From Rhodococcus ruber (GTDB lineage: Bacteria; Actinomycetota; Actinomycetes; Mycobacteriales; Mycobacteriaceae), in contig NZ_JAPWIJ010000005.1 of assembly GCF_027270735.1 (NCBI RefSeq), positions 310,001 through 374,000 of the forward strand: a stretch of 64,000 bases of DNA, written 5' to 3'. Of the stretch, positions 44,624-53,124 are shown piece after piece. Within the stretch, counting starts at the first letter, position 1, and the number at the start of each line of letters is the position of its first letter. The notes under the pieces are model-generated. The model was not told the DNA's origin. It ran no database searches and was given only the letters and a program-made list of their open reading frames with translations. The translations under genes were made by a program, and so were the position numbers.

Positions 44624-45844
44624 CTACAGGCCCATCTCTTCGTCGGTACGGCCGAGCAGAGTCGACAGTACTTCTCGGGTGTGTTCGCCCAGATCCGGTC
44701 CGACCGAGCGGATCGGCAGAGACGTGTCACCGATCACCGGGACGACGCCGACGAATCCGACGTCGGTCGGCTCGTCGCCTCCGGTGTCGACCTGGAAGTG
44801 CTGAATCATGTTGCGGGCGGCGTACTGCTCGTCGGCGACGATATCCGCTGCGGTGTAGATAGGTCCCGACGGCACCCCGGCGGCGTCGAGTATCTTCAAT
44901 GCCTGCTCGCGCGAATGCAATCCGGTCCAGGCCGAGATCGCTGCGTCCAGCTCGTCGCGTCGACGCCACCGGCCGGCGTTGGTGGCCAGGTCCGGATCGG
45001 CTCCCAGATCGGGACGATCGATGGTCTCCATGTATCGCTGGAAGATCCCATCGCCGTTGCCGGCGATGATGATCGAATGACCGTCGTTGCACGGGTACGC
45101 GTTCGACGGTGCGATGCCCTCCATCCGGCCGCCCGTTCGTTCGCGTTCGACACCGTAGGCGAGGTAGTCCGGGATCAGCGATTCCATCATCGACAGAATC
45201 GATTCGTTCAGCGCCACATCGATGGAACGCTGTGCCAGCGAGAGCGGAGACTGCTCGTCCGGTGCCTGCGCCGCCCGCCGGGTCTGCCGTTGGAACAGGG
45301 CCATGACGCAACCGAACGCCGCATACAGACCGGCGATCGAGTCCCCGATCGAGACTCCCACTCGGACCGGTGGCCGGTCCGGGTCGCCCACGAGGTTGCG
45401 GAAACCGCCGTACGCCTCTGCGACAGCAGCGAATCCGGGTCGTTGCGACATCGGGCCGGTCTGCCCGAAGGCCGAGATGCGCGTGATGATCAATTCGGGG
45501 TTGGCGGCAGAGAGCACCTCCGGCGAGATGCCCCATTTCTCCAACGTGCCGGGGCGAAAGTTCTCGAGCACGATGTCGCACTGTGCAGCGAGATCGACGA
45601 CGTCCTTGCGCCCCTGCTCGGTGCGCAGGTCCAGCACGATCGACTTCTTGTTCCGGTTGATCGTGCGGTAGAGCATGGACGTGGTGCCCGAGTACAACCG
45701 CCAGTTCCGCAACTCGTCTCCGGTACCGGGCCGCTCGACCTTGATCACCTCGGCACCGAAATCGGCGAGCATGCGAGCCGCAGTGGGTGCGGCGATGTAG
45801 TTGCCGAGTTCGAGAACTCGAACTCCGCTGAGCGGCAGTGCCAT
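44624..45844 (-). CDS. Class III CoA-transferase (CaiB/BaiF family)
   Basis: This 406-aa CoA-transferase moves CoA from a donor such as succinyl-CoA to a carboxylic acid through an aspartyl-CoA intermediate. It shows LSGVRVLELGNYIAAPTAAR at the N-terminus, ADFGAEVIKVERP, NRNKKSIVLDL, ENFRPGTLEKWG and the catalytic Asp in VGVSIGDSIAGLYAAFG. Upstream of the lyase and downstream of the permease, it probably activates the imported acid. ATG 45844 is used. The frame continues open far upstream only as a shadow of the permease gene. Confidence 0.92.
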   Translation of the reverse strand: MALPLSGVRVLELGNYIAAPTAARMLADFGAEVIKVERPGTGDELRNWRLYSGTTSMLYRTINRNKKSIVLDLRTEQGRKDVVDLAAQCDIVLENFRPGTLEKWGISPEVLSAANPELIITRISAFGQTGPMSQRPGFAAVAEAYGGFRNLVGDPDRPPVRVGVSIGDSIAGLYAAFGCVMALFQRQTRRAAQAPDEQSPLSLAQRSIDVALNESILSMMESLIPDYLAYGVERERTGGRMEGIAPSNAYPCNDGHSIIIAGNGDGIFQRYMETIDRPDLGADPDLATNAGRWRRRDELDAAISAWTGLHSREQALKILDAAGVPSGPIYTAADIVADEQYAARNMIQHFQVDTGGDEPTDVGFVGVVPVIGDTSLPIRSVGPDLGEHTREVLSTLLGRTDEEMGL

Positions 45845-45876
45845 CGTGTTCCTTTCGATACTCACAGAATCAGGGC

Positions 45877-47268
45877 TCACAGGATCCAGCTCATCGGCAC
45901 GATCAACACGATGGCAATGACCGATGCCAGCGAGACGCCCACCGAGCACGTCTTGAGTGTGCCCCTGGTCGACTGGCCCATCAAGGACTGCAGCAGCCAG
46001 AAGGTGTTGCTGGTGACGTGCACGGCGAACAGTGATCCGGCCCCGGCGGCGAGTGCGATGAACACGGGGTCGAGACCGATCAGCGGAGCGACCGGTGCGA
46101 GGATGCCGGCCGAGGTGATGGCCGAGATCGTCACCGATCCGACGGCGATGTGCAACGCGGCAGCGATGACCCACACCATCAACAGTGGAGCCGCGGTACT
46201 GGCCGTGAAGTACTGGCCGAGGATGTCGCCGAGACCCGCTTCGTTGATGACGGCCGCGAGCGACCCGCCGACACCGGTGAGGATCAGAATCTGACCGCTC
46301 TCGGCGAAACCACGAGCCAGTGCTTTCTCCACCCGGGCCTGACCGACGTGATATCGGCCGATGAGGCACGTCCCCACCAGTCCGATGAGCAGCGCGATGA
46401 CCGGGCTGGCAATGAATTCGACCACGGGAACCGATATTTCGGCGACTTCCAGTACCGCACCGATGGCGATGAGGACGAGCGCGAGCAGCAGCGGCGAGAG
46501 CAACACCAGCAGCGACGTCTGCTTCTCGGTGCGTACCTTCTGCGCCACGCCACCTCCGGTTTCGAGGGGCTCGTCGTCGGAATCGGCGGGCTCCGGGACC
46601 ACAGGCTCTGGGACTACGACGATCTGCTGCTCGTCCTTCTCCTCGTTCCACCAGCCGTGCCGGAACACGAACGACATGATGGCCACCGACAGCACGACGA
46701 CGGGAACGATCAGGATCAGTCCGTAGATCATCATCTTGCCCAGCGGCACGCCGAGCAGTCCGGCCAGCGCGAGCGTCGCGACACCGGGGACCATGAACAC
46801 GATTCCGCATTCGAGCGAGATGGCCAGTGCCGTGGCCATTCTCGCTGTGCCGTACTTGCCGATCTTGGGCGCGAGGTTGCGGGCGAGCGGGGCGGAGATC
46901 ACGAGCAGCACGTCGAGGAAGATGGACTGCAACACTGTCGCGATGGTCAGCGACAGCGCGTACGGGAGCCGTTTGGGCCCGAACGTTTTCAGCAACGTGC
47001 CCACGAGCCGCTGAATGGCACTCATCTCCTGCAGCACCGACCCCATCAGCACGCCGAAGGCGATGAGCAGGCCCACCTCGGCCATGATCTCGCCGAACCC
47101 GCCCGTGATGGTGTCGACGGTGGTCGATACTCCGAGCTTCGTCGCCAGACCCAGGTACGCGGCCCCGAGCACGAGCGAGATCACCGGGTTGAAGTGAAAA
47201 CGGACGATGAAGACCACCACCGCCAGCACGGCGACGACGGTGTTGATCACGATCCACATGTCGGACAT
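45877..47268 (-). CDS. GntP-family organic acid permease
   Basis: This 463-aa permease has 12-14 hydrophobic helices, with GntP family blocks FHFNPVISLVLGAAYLGLATKLG, GFGEIMAEVGLLIAFGVLMG, SIFLDVLLVISAPLARNLA and AVGSVTISAITSAGILAP. A charged Glu/Asp/Pro-rich central loop (about 215-250) is also present. GntP members import gluconate and other hydroxy acids by H+ symport. It leads the operon with the CoA-transferase, lyase and dehydrogenase, so it probably brings in the hydroxy or branched acid they break down. ATG 47268 is chosen because 25 upstream residues are not membrane-like. Confidence 0.88.
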   Translation of the reverse strand: MSDMWIVINTVVAVLAVVVFIVRFHFNPVISLVLGAAYLGLATKLGVSTTVDTITGGFGEIMAEVGLLIAFGVLMGSVLQEMSAIQRLVGTLLKTFGPKRLPYALSLTIATVLQSIFLDVLLVISAPLARNLAPKIGKYGTARMATALAISLECGIVFMVPGVATLALAGLLGVPLGKMMIYGLILIVPVVVLSVAIMSFVFRHGWWNEEKDEQQIVVVPEPVVPEPADSDDEPLETGGGVAQKVRTEKQTSLLVLLSPLLLALVLIAIGAVLEVAEISVPVVEFIASPVIALLIGLVGTCLIGRYHVGQARVEKALARGFAESGQILILTGVGGSLAAVINEAGLGDILGQYFTASTAAPLLMVWVIAAALHIAVGSVTISAITSAGILAPVAPLIGLDPVFIALAAGAGSLFAVHVTSNTFWLLQSLMGQSTRGTLKTCSVGVSLASVIAIVLIVPMSWIL

Positions 47269-47318
47269 CGGCGATTCTTTCCGATAGAGAGTGGCCGACG
47301 CCATCGCGTGCGGCTCGA

Positions 47319-47351
47319 TGTGATCTGTCACACCAATACCCACATTATGGG
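47319..47351 (-). promoter_or_regulatory. Promoter/operator region of the GntP operon with two palindromes
   Basis: TGTGA-N4-TCACA lies at 47319-47332 and CCCACATTATGGG (CCCA/TGGG arms) at 47339-47351. On the minus strand the latter contains CATAAT, a plausible -10. Both lie 50-85 bp before the permease start and are candidate sites for the IclR regulator. Confidence 0.5.
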
Positions 47352-47417
47352 CACAGAATTACTTCGTGAGCAAGAGTGCGGGCAGCAGGGGGCCAAGCGG
47401 GTCCCTCGAGAACCAGG

Positions 47418-47978
47418 TCAGATCGGCTGCGCACGCCTGACCGATAGCGATGCACGGGCCGCATCCAGCTCGACCGGCGACCGCACCGTCAACTCACCGA
47501 CCCGCAGGATGCCGTCGGACAACGGTTCGACGCGCAGTCCGCCCCGACCGATCAGCGCCTTACGCGCGCCGTCGGCCACCATGCGGTCCATCCACGCGCA
47601 CGGGTGAGCCGGCCGGCCGCCGCGAAACGTGATCCAGCCGTCGCCGGAGTTCAGCTGAAACTCCACACCACGCAGCGGGTCGAGTTCGAGCCCGCGAACC
47701 ACGACGTTGCGCCTGGCCACGGCCGGATCGGGCACCTCGACACCGAGCGCGTCCCCCACCGCGCCCCAGGCTTCGACAGCCAGGAGGCTCACCGCAGCCT
47801 CCGTGTGCGCCTTCACGCCGAAGAAACGATCGCCGCGTATGCCCTTGTGGGCCACGATCTCGACACTGGACGGCAGGTCGGTCGGCACCTCGGCCGGACC
47901 GTCCTTGGATCTCCCGAAGTACGCATGGGTCGGCGCTCGCAGCAACTGCACGATCTCGGCGCGATATTCGAAAGACAT
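47418..47978 (-). CDS. MOSC-domain protein
   Basis: This 186-aa protein has the MOSC fold (molybdenum cofactor sulfurase C-terminal), seen in enzymes that carry or bind Moco or sulfur. Features are HAYFGRSKDG, VAHKGIRGDRFFGVK near residue 60, LDPLRGVEFQLNSG and a Cys in RPAHPCAWMDRMV (about 127), the position of the sulfur-carrying Cys in this fold. ATG 47978 starts a family-like sequence (MSFEYRAEIVQLL). It is divergent from the esterase gene. The substrate is unknown. Confidence 0.82.
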   Translation of the reverse strand: MSFEYRAEIVQLLRAPTHAYFGRSKDGPAEVPTDLPSSVEIVAHKGIRGDRFFGVKAHTEAAVSLLAVEAWGAVGDALGVEVPDPAVARRNVVVRGLELDPLRGVEFQLNSGDGWITFRGGRPAHPCAWMDRMVADGARKALIGRGGLRVEPLSDGILRVGELTVRSPVELDAARASLSVRRAQPI

Positions 47979-48014
47979 GCATTCGAGTCTGCCCGGTGCC
48001 GAACCCCACCAGTT

Positions 48015-48030
48015 CTTACCCGAGAGTAAG
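48015..48030. promoter_or_regulatory. Palindrome in the MOSC/esterase divergent promoter region
   Basis: CTTAC-N6-GTAAG lies between the divergent starts at 47978 and 48053, just before a TACACT that could serve as the -10 of the esterase gene. A regulator site is plausible. Confidence 0.4.
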
Positions 48031-48052
48031 GACCGGTCAGTACACTCGCGAC

Positions 48053-49597
48053 ATGGCTGTGACGACACGCGTGACCACCTCCGACGGCATCATCGAGGGC
48101 AAGCCCGTCGGTGACCTCACCACCTGGCGAGGCATTCCCTACGCCGCCCCGCCCGTCGGCCCGCTCCGATTTCGAGCGCCGCAACCCACCCAGCCGTGGG
48201 AGGGCGTGCGCGACGCCACCGAGTGGGGCAACGCCTCGATCCAGCACAAACGCGGCACGATGCTCGCGATCGGCAAGTATCAGCCTTCGAGCGAGGACTG
48301 CCTGACGCTCAACGTGCTGGCACCGAGTGCACCGAGTGCGAACCCGCGCCCGGTCATGGTGTTCATCCACGGCGGCGCGTACACCCTCGGCACGTCGGCC
48401 ACCCCGCTGTACGGCGGCGGCTCCCTGGTGCGCCGCTCGCTGAAGGACGGCGACGGCATCATCTATGTCTCGGTCAACTACCGACTCGGCGCCTTGGGCT
48501 ACCTCGACATGTCCCAGTTCTCCACTCCCGAGCGGCCGTTCGACTCCAACCTCGGCTTGCGGGATCAAGTTGCGGCCCTGGAATGGGTACAGCGCAACAT
48601 CGCCGAGTTCGGCGGCGATCCGAAGAACGTCACCGTCTTCGGCGAGTCCGCGGGCGGAAACGCCGTCACCACGCTGCTGACGGTCCCCTCCGCGAAAGGC
48701 CTTTTCGCCCAAGCCATTTCCGAAAGCTCCGCTCCGGGCATGACGGCCACCAAAGAACGAGCCGATCAGTGGGCACGCGAATTCGTCGGCTACCTCGGCG
48801 GCACGGTCGACAACGCTGCCGAAACACTGGACAACGCCGAGGTACTGCGGCTCGGACGAGCAGGCACCAAACTCGGCCTTACTACCCTGCACCGCACTCC
48901 TGGTCTTCTTCCGTTCGGCCCGGTGATCGACGGTGACTTCCTGCCGGTCAGCCCCGTCGAGGCCTATGCGAACGGCACCGCCCACCGCGTTCCACTGATC
49001 ATCGGCACCAATGCCCGTGAGGGAACACTGTTTCCGAAGTTCCTCGACGCGCTCCCCACCAACCCCGAGCGCATCACCAAGCTGTTCTCGCTCACCGACC
49101 CCGACGCCGAAGCCGTTGTCACTTCAGGCTACCGGGGCTACCCCAACGAGCGCGCCGCCATCGACTTCGGTGGCGATTTCACCTTCTGGAAGCCATCTCT
49201 CGAAGTGGCCGAGGGACATTCGCGTCACGCACCGACGTTCTTCTACCGGTTCGACTTCGCGCCGCGGTCCATGAAGCTGCTCGGTTTCGACGCCACCCAC
49301 GGCTTCGAGTTGTTCGCGGTGTTCGGCATCAGCGAGACCTTGTTCGGCAAGGCGCTGACGTTGACCGGTGGGCGCAAGGCCTTCGCCCACGTCACAGAGG
49401 CTGTGCAGTCTCAGTGGATTGCGTTCGCCACCAACGGAAAGCCCCTGGACTCGTGGCCGGCGTACGACGAATCCGACCGCAAGACATTGATCTTCGACAC
49501 CCGCACGCGGGTACAGAAGGATCCACGGAGCGACCGTCGCAAGGCGTGGGAAGGCTACCGGGGCTACGACAGCCAGAAGCTCGAACCCGTCACTTGA
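48053..49597 (+). CDS. Type-B carboxylesterase/lipase family protein
   Basis: This 514-aa alpha/beta hydrolase hydrolyses carboxylic esters. It has the oxyanion HGGAY (about 106-110), the EDCLTLNV signature (81-88), the nucleophile elbow GESAG with Ser199, an acidic residue in TNAREGTLFPKF and the His in DATHGFELF (about 420). Length and order match the type-B family. No secretion signal is present, so it should be cytosolic. It is convergent with the Fpg-like gene and overlaps it by 8 bp. Confidence 0.92.
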   Translation: MAVTTRVTTSDGIIEGKPVGDLTTWRGIPYAAPPVGPLRFRAPQPTQPWEGVRDATEWGNASIQHKRGTMLAIGKYQPSSEDCLTLNVLAPSAPSANPRPVMVFIHGGAYTLGTSATPLYGGGSLVRRSLKDGDGIIYVSVNYRLGALGYLDMSQFSTPERPFDSNLGLRDQVAALEWVQRNIAEFGGDPKNVTVFGESAGGNAVTTLLTVPSAKGLFAQAISESSAPGMTATKERADQWAREFVGYLGGTVDNAAETLDNAEVLRLGRAGTKLGLTTLHRTPGLLPFGPVIDGDFLPVSPVEAYANGTAHRVPLIIGTNAREGTLFPKFLDALPTNPERITKLFSLTDPDAEAVVTSGYRGYPNERAAIDFGGDFTFWKPSLEVAEGHSRHAPTFFYRFDFAPRSMKLLGFDATHGFELFAVFGISETLFGKALTLTGGRKAFAHVTEAVQSQWIAFATNGKPLDSWPAYDESDRKTLIFDTRTRVQKDPRSDRRKAWEGYRGYDSQKLEPVT

Positions 49598-50456
49598 GCA
49601 GACGGGACATGCGGCGGTCGGCGAGAATCTTGCCGGCCGTCTGGCACGTCGCACAGTACTGAAACGAACGATCGACGTAGGCGACTTCGCGTACCGGGTC
49701 GCCGCACACCGGGCACGGTAGTCCGGTCCTCGCGTGCACCCGCATGCCCGATCGCTTCTCCCCTTTCAGACGCGCCGCATCCTGGCCGGCCGAGCGCGCC
49801 ACCGCGTCGGACAGCACCGAGCGCATCGCGGCGTACAGCGTGGCGACGGATTCTGGATCGAGCTTGCTCGACGACGCGAACGGCGAGAGCTTCGCGACGT
49901 GCAAGATCTCATCCGAGTAGGCATTGCCGATGCCGGCCAACAGGGACTGGTCAACCAACGATGTCTTCAGCCGCGCAGTGGTGCTTCCGAGAATCTCGGC
50001 GAACTCGAGCTCGGTGACCGTCAGAGCATCGGGTCCGAGCCGCGCGATGCTCGCGACCTGCTGAGGATCACGGACCACCCAGACCGCCAATCGCTTTTTG
50101 GTACCGGCCTCGGTCAGATCGATGGCAGGCGTCGCTCCCTCGGGGGTGAAGAAGTGGATGCGCAGCGCCAAGGGCCCCTTGCCCGGCTTGGGCGGCGCGG
50201 CGCTGGGATTGTCCACCCACCGCAGCCACCCGCCGCGCGAGAGGTGCGTGATCAGCCACAGGTCACCGGCTCGCAGTGCCAGGTGCTTGCCGAAGCGGGC
50301 AGCATCGGTGACGTCCTTGCCCTGCAGCTCGGTGAGCGGCGGATCGAAGGTCTTGAGAACACTGAGCGCGGCGATGTCGATACGTCCGATCACGGCACCG
50401 ACGGCATGCTCGCGCAGAAAGCCGGCAAGGGCTTCCACCTCGGGTAATTCCGGCAT
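49590..50456 (-). CDS. Fpg/Nei-family DNA glycosylase (Rv0944-type)
   Basis: This 288-aa base-excision repair enzyme begins [10 protein letters not shown], with Pro2 as the Schiff-base nucleophile and Glu3 as general acid after Met removal. It has a helix-two-turn-helix region ([21 protein letters not shown]) and ends in a C4 zinc finger (CPVCG and CATCQ). It cuts oxidised bases out of DNA and nicks the abasic site. The Fpg lysine (Lys57 type) is not obvious by eye, so Nei1/Nei2 rather than MutM function is possible. It is divergent from thyA with 32 bp between starts. Confidence 0.93.
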   Translation of the reverse strand: MPELPEVEALAGFLREHAVGAVIGRIDIAALSVLKTFDPPLTELQGKDVTDAARFGKHLALRAGDLWLITHLSRGGWLRWVDNPSAAPPKPGKGPLALRIHFFTPEGATPAIDLTEAGTKKRLAVWVVRDPQQVASIARLGPDALTVTELEFAEILGSTTARLKTSLVDQSLLAGIGNAYSDEILHVAKLSPFASSSKLDPESVATLYAAMRSVLSDAVARSAGQDAARLKGEKRSGMRVHARTGLPCPVCGDPVREVAYVDRSFQYCATCQTAGKILADRRMSRLLK

Positions 50457-50488
50457 GTGTCCAGTATGCAGCTACGATGACCGTCGTG

Positions 50489-51286
50489 ATGGTTCCGACT
50501 CCGTACGAAGATCTGCTGCGCCACATCCTCGATACCGGGACGGCGAAATCCGACCGAACCGGAACCGGCACCACCAGCGTGTTCGGGCATCAGATGCGCT
50601 TCGACCTGGCTGCGGGCTTCCCGCTGATCACCACCAAGAAGGTCCACCTGAAGTCGATCGTCTACGAGCTGCTGTGGTTCCTGCGCGGCGACTCCAACGC
50701 CACGTGGTTGCAGGAACACGGCGTGAGCATCTGGGACGAGTGGGCAGCTCCCGACGGTGAACTCGGCCCGGTCTACGGAGTGCAGTGGCGGTCGTGGCCC
50801 ACCCCGTCGGGCGAGCACATCGACCAGATCAGCCAGGTCATCGAGACCTTGAAGACCGATCCGGATTCGCGTCGCATGATCGTCTCGGCTTGGAACGTCG
50901 GCGAGATCCCGCGAATGGCACTGCCGCCCTGCCACGCGTTCTTCCAGTTCTACGTGGCCGACGGCAAGCTCTCGTGCCAGCTGTATCAGCGCAGCGCAGA
51001 CATGTTCCTCGGCGTGCCGTTCAACATCGCGAGCTACGCACTGCTCACGCACATGGTGGCGGCGCAGACCGGGCTCGAGGTGGGCGAGTTCGTGTGGACC
51101 GGCGGCGACTGCCACATCTACGACAACCACCGCGACCAGGTTGCCGAGCAGCTCTCCCGTGAGGCGTATCCGTACCCCACTCTCAAACTGGCACAACGAG
51201 ATTCGATCTTCGACTACACCTACGAGGACATCGAGATAGTGGACTACCGGCACCACCCGGCAATCAAGGCCCCGGTCGCGGTGTGA
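50489..51286 (+). CDS. thyA: Thymidylate synthase
   Basis: ThyA methylates dUMP to dTMP with 5,10-methylene-THF, making dihydrofolate. The 265-aa product has [11 protein letters not shown] at its start, SDRTGTGT (phosphate loop), [41 protein letters not shown], the catalytic Cys148 in [12 protein letters not shown], and [23 protein letters not shown]. The ATG at 50489 gives the usual length. GTG 50486 and ATG 50477 are alternatives, and a TACGAT at 50473 suggests a nearly leaderless transcript. It overlaps dfrA by four bases, coupling dTMP synthesis to folate recycling. Confidence 0.96.
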   Translation: MVPTPYEDLLRHILDTGTAKSDRTGTGTTSVFGHQMRFDLAAGFPLITTKKVHLKSIVYELLWFLRGDSNATWLQEHGVSIWDEWAAPDGELGPVYGVQWRSWPTPSGEHIDQISQVIETLKTDPDSRRMIVSAWNVGEIPRMALPPCHAFFQFYVADGKLSCQLYQRSADMFLGVPFNIASYALLTHMVAAQTGLEVGEFVWTGGDCHIYDNHRDQVAEQLSREAYPYPTLKLAQRDSIFDYTYEDIEIVDYRHHPAIKAPVAV

Positions 51287-51792
51287 ATGCCGAACGATTC
51301 GTCGGTCTGATCTGGGCTCAGAGCCGGGCCGGAACCATCGGCGACGGGGGTGGCATCCCCTGGCGCGTTCCCGAGGACATGGCGCACTTCAGATCGAAAA
51401 CGGCCGAGCATCCGGTCATCATGGGCCGCAAGACCTGGGACTCACTGCCGGCGAAGTTTCGTCCACTGCCGGACCGCCGGAACATCGTGGTCACCCGCAA
51501 TTCCTCGTGGTCCGAAGACGGTGCCGAGAGCGCGCCGAGTGTCGCCGACGCAGTGGCCCGGGTAGGAGAGAGCCCGGTCTGGATCATCGGCGGCGGCGAA
51601 ATCTATCGCAGTGCAATGAGTATCGCGACCCACCTCGAAGTGACCGAGGTCGATCTCGACATCTCCGGCGACACCAGTGCCCCCGAGATTCCCGACGGCT
51701 GGATCGCGAAGGCCGGCGAGTGGCAGAGCAGCCGAGTCGACGAGACTCGGTTTCGCTGGGTCGTGTACGGGAAGCCTACCCAACCTTCCTGA
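51283..51792 (+). CDS. dfrA: Dihydrofolate reductase
   Basis: DHFR reduces dihydrofolate, the product of ThyA, back to tetrahydrofolate with NADPH. The 169-aa product starts with GTG overlapping the thyA stop (GTGA). It shows [29 protein letters not shown], with the acidic folate-binding Asp in the PEDM segment, [21 protein letters not shown] and [13 protein letters not shown] (NADPH loop). All are family hallmarks. The gene pair thyA-dfrA in tandem is normal for actinobacteria. It is the target of trimethoprim-type inhibitors, and no resistance feature can be read by eye. Confidence 0.95.
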   Translation: MNAERFVGLIWAQSRAGTIGDGGGIPWRVPEDMAHFRSKTAEHPVIMGRKTWDSLPAKFRPLPDRRNIVVTRNSSWSEDGAESAPSVADAVARVGESPVWIIGGGEIYRSAMSIATHLEVTEVDLDISGDTSAPEIPDGWIAKAGEWQSSRVDETRFRWVVYGKPTQPS

Positions 51793-51846
51793 GCGCGTTC
51801 AGGATTCCCCCGTCGCGACTGCAGGCCGTGCGTCATACTGACGATC

Positions 51847-52173
51847 ATGGACAAGAAGTCACTCACCGCCCTTGCCCGTCAACAACTCAAGCTTGCCGTC
51901 GGCGCGTCGAGTGGCCGCAGTTCGCAGACGGTGTACGGCGGTCACCAACGCCACCTGAGGCAAACCGTCGTGGCCCTGGCCGCCGGTAACAAGTTGGCCG
52001 AGCACGACCTGTCCGGCGAATCCACGGTCCTGGTCCTGAGCGGAAAGCTCGAACTGATCAGCGGCGAGCGATCCTGGAAGGGCTCGACCGGCGACTTGCT
52101 CGTCATCCCCGACGCGCGCCACAGCGTCGAGGCCCTCGAAGACGTGAGCTTTCTGCTGACCGTCGCTATGTGA
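51847..52173 (+). CDS. Single-domain cupin protein
   Basis: This 108-aa small beta-barrel protein matches cupin_2 (ALAAGNKLAEHDLSGESTVLVLSGKLELISG, GSTGDLLVIPDARHSVEAL). One metal His of motif 1 is replaced (AEHDL keeps one His) and motif 2 has PDARHSV. Metal binding is thus likely but unproven. No substrate is indicated. Such small cupins often act as LPS-like stress sensors or detoxification proteins. It overlaps the convergent universal stress protein gene by 8 bp. Confidence 0.78.
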   Translation: MDKKSLTALARQQLKLAVGASSGRSSQTVYGGHQRHLRQTVVALAAGNKLAEHDLSGESTVLVLSGKLELISGERSWKGSTGDLLVIPDARHSVEALEDVSFLLTVAM

Positions 52174-53026
52174 GCGCTTTCCTCACCACCAACACCGGGC
52201 AGTCCGCCGTGTTGACGAGTGCAAAACTCGTGGACCCCAGCAGCATTCCACCGAATCCGCCGCGTCCCCGGTTGCCCACCACTATCAGTGCGGCGGTTTC
52301 GGACAGGCCACTGAGAACTCGTACCGGTCGGTCCTGAGCCACGATGCGCTGCACCTCGACCTCGGGAAACCGCTCCTGCCAGCCGGCGAGGCTCTCGGCC
52401 AACAGCGCCTCTTCACCGTCGGCAATGGCGTGCCAATCCTTGGGCGCTCGGCCGAACGATTGTGTCAGATCCACATCGGACCACACGTGTACCGCAATCA
52501 ACACGGCGTCGCGCGCCGACGCTTCGGCGAACGCCCACTCGACGGCAGCCTGGTTGACGTCCGATCCATCGATGCCGACGACGACCGGCCCCTCGGCGAC
52601 CGGGCGACCGTCGATGTCGCGGCCCCGCACCACAGCCACCGGCGAGACGCTGTGAGCAGCCAAAGACAATGTGACAGCGCCGGTTTGACTGGCACCGATG
52701 ACCAGAATCTCGGCCTGCGCCGAGACGCCGATGAGAACGTCCATGACACCGCCCTCGATGGCACTCGACGTCACCTCGAACGCGGGATCGTCGACGACCA
52801 GCGCGGCCAGAGTCTCGGCCGCCACCAACCTGGACTTGGCCGTCGCAACGAATTCCGTTGCTTCTCCGGCGAATTCGCTCAGGTCGACAACTCCCGGCAT
52901 GTCGACGGCAGTGACGATGTGCAACCTTCGATCGCGTCGGTGCGCGCAGAGGGCCGCCCAGATCACTGCCTTGTCCGCCGCGGCGGATCCGTCTATACCG
53001 ACGATGATCGGTCGAGAGCCTGTCAC
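52166..53026 (-). CDS. Tandem universal stress protein (UspA family)
   Basis: This 286-aa protein has two Usp domains (about 1-142 and 150-286). The second domain keeps the ATP-binding loop VVGNRGRGGFGGMLLGSTSFAL (G-2x-G-9x-G-S/T). In the first the corresponding stretch VIGASQTGAVTLSLAAHSV lacks it, so probably only one nucleotide site works. Each half starts with the usual VVGIDGS strand. Tandem Usp proteins are common in mycobacteria, where some belong to the hypoxia regulon. No DosR-type box was noticed upstream here. Confidence 0.9.
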   Translation of the reverse strand: MTGSRPIIVGIDGSAAADKAVIWAALCAHRRDRRLHIVTAVDMPGVVDLSEFAGEATEFVATAKSRLVAAETLAALVVDDPAFEVTSSAIEGGVMDVLIGVSAQAEILVIGASQTGAVTLSLAAHSVSPVAVVRGRDIDGRPVAEGPVVVGIDGSDVNQAAVEWAFAEASARDAVLIAVHVWSDVDLTQSFGRAPKDWHAIADGEEALLAESLAGWQERFPEVEVQRIVAQDRPVRVLSGLSETAALIVVGNRGRGGFGGMLLGSTSFALVNTADCPVLVVRKALT

Positions 53027-53124
53027 GATGGGGGCCTCCGGTCGTTGCCCCGAATACGAGGTGTGGAGCGTGAAGAAGAGCAGAATTTCAGGTTAGTCGA
53101 TGGACCCCGACGAGGTAAGTGGTC

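Noticed and set aside
44624..47257. 877-codon minus-strand frame that would fuse the CoA-transferase to an upstream Arg-rich region.
   Set aside because: The upstream part lies in another frame of the GntP permease gene. The ATG at 45844 gives the normal CoA-transferase N-terminus.
47319..47332. TGTGA/TCACA palindrome as a second CRP site.
   Set aside because: The spacer is 4 bp instead of the required 6, so a CRP/GlxR dimer would not fit. It is kept only as a possible operator for another regulator.
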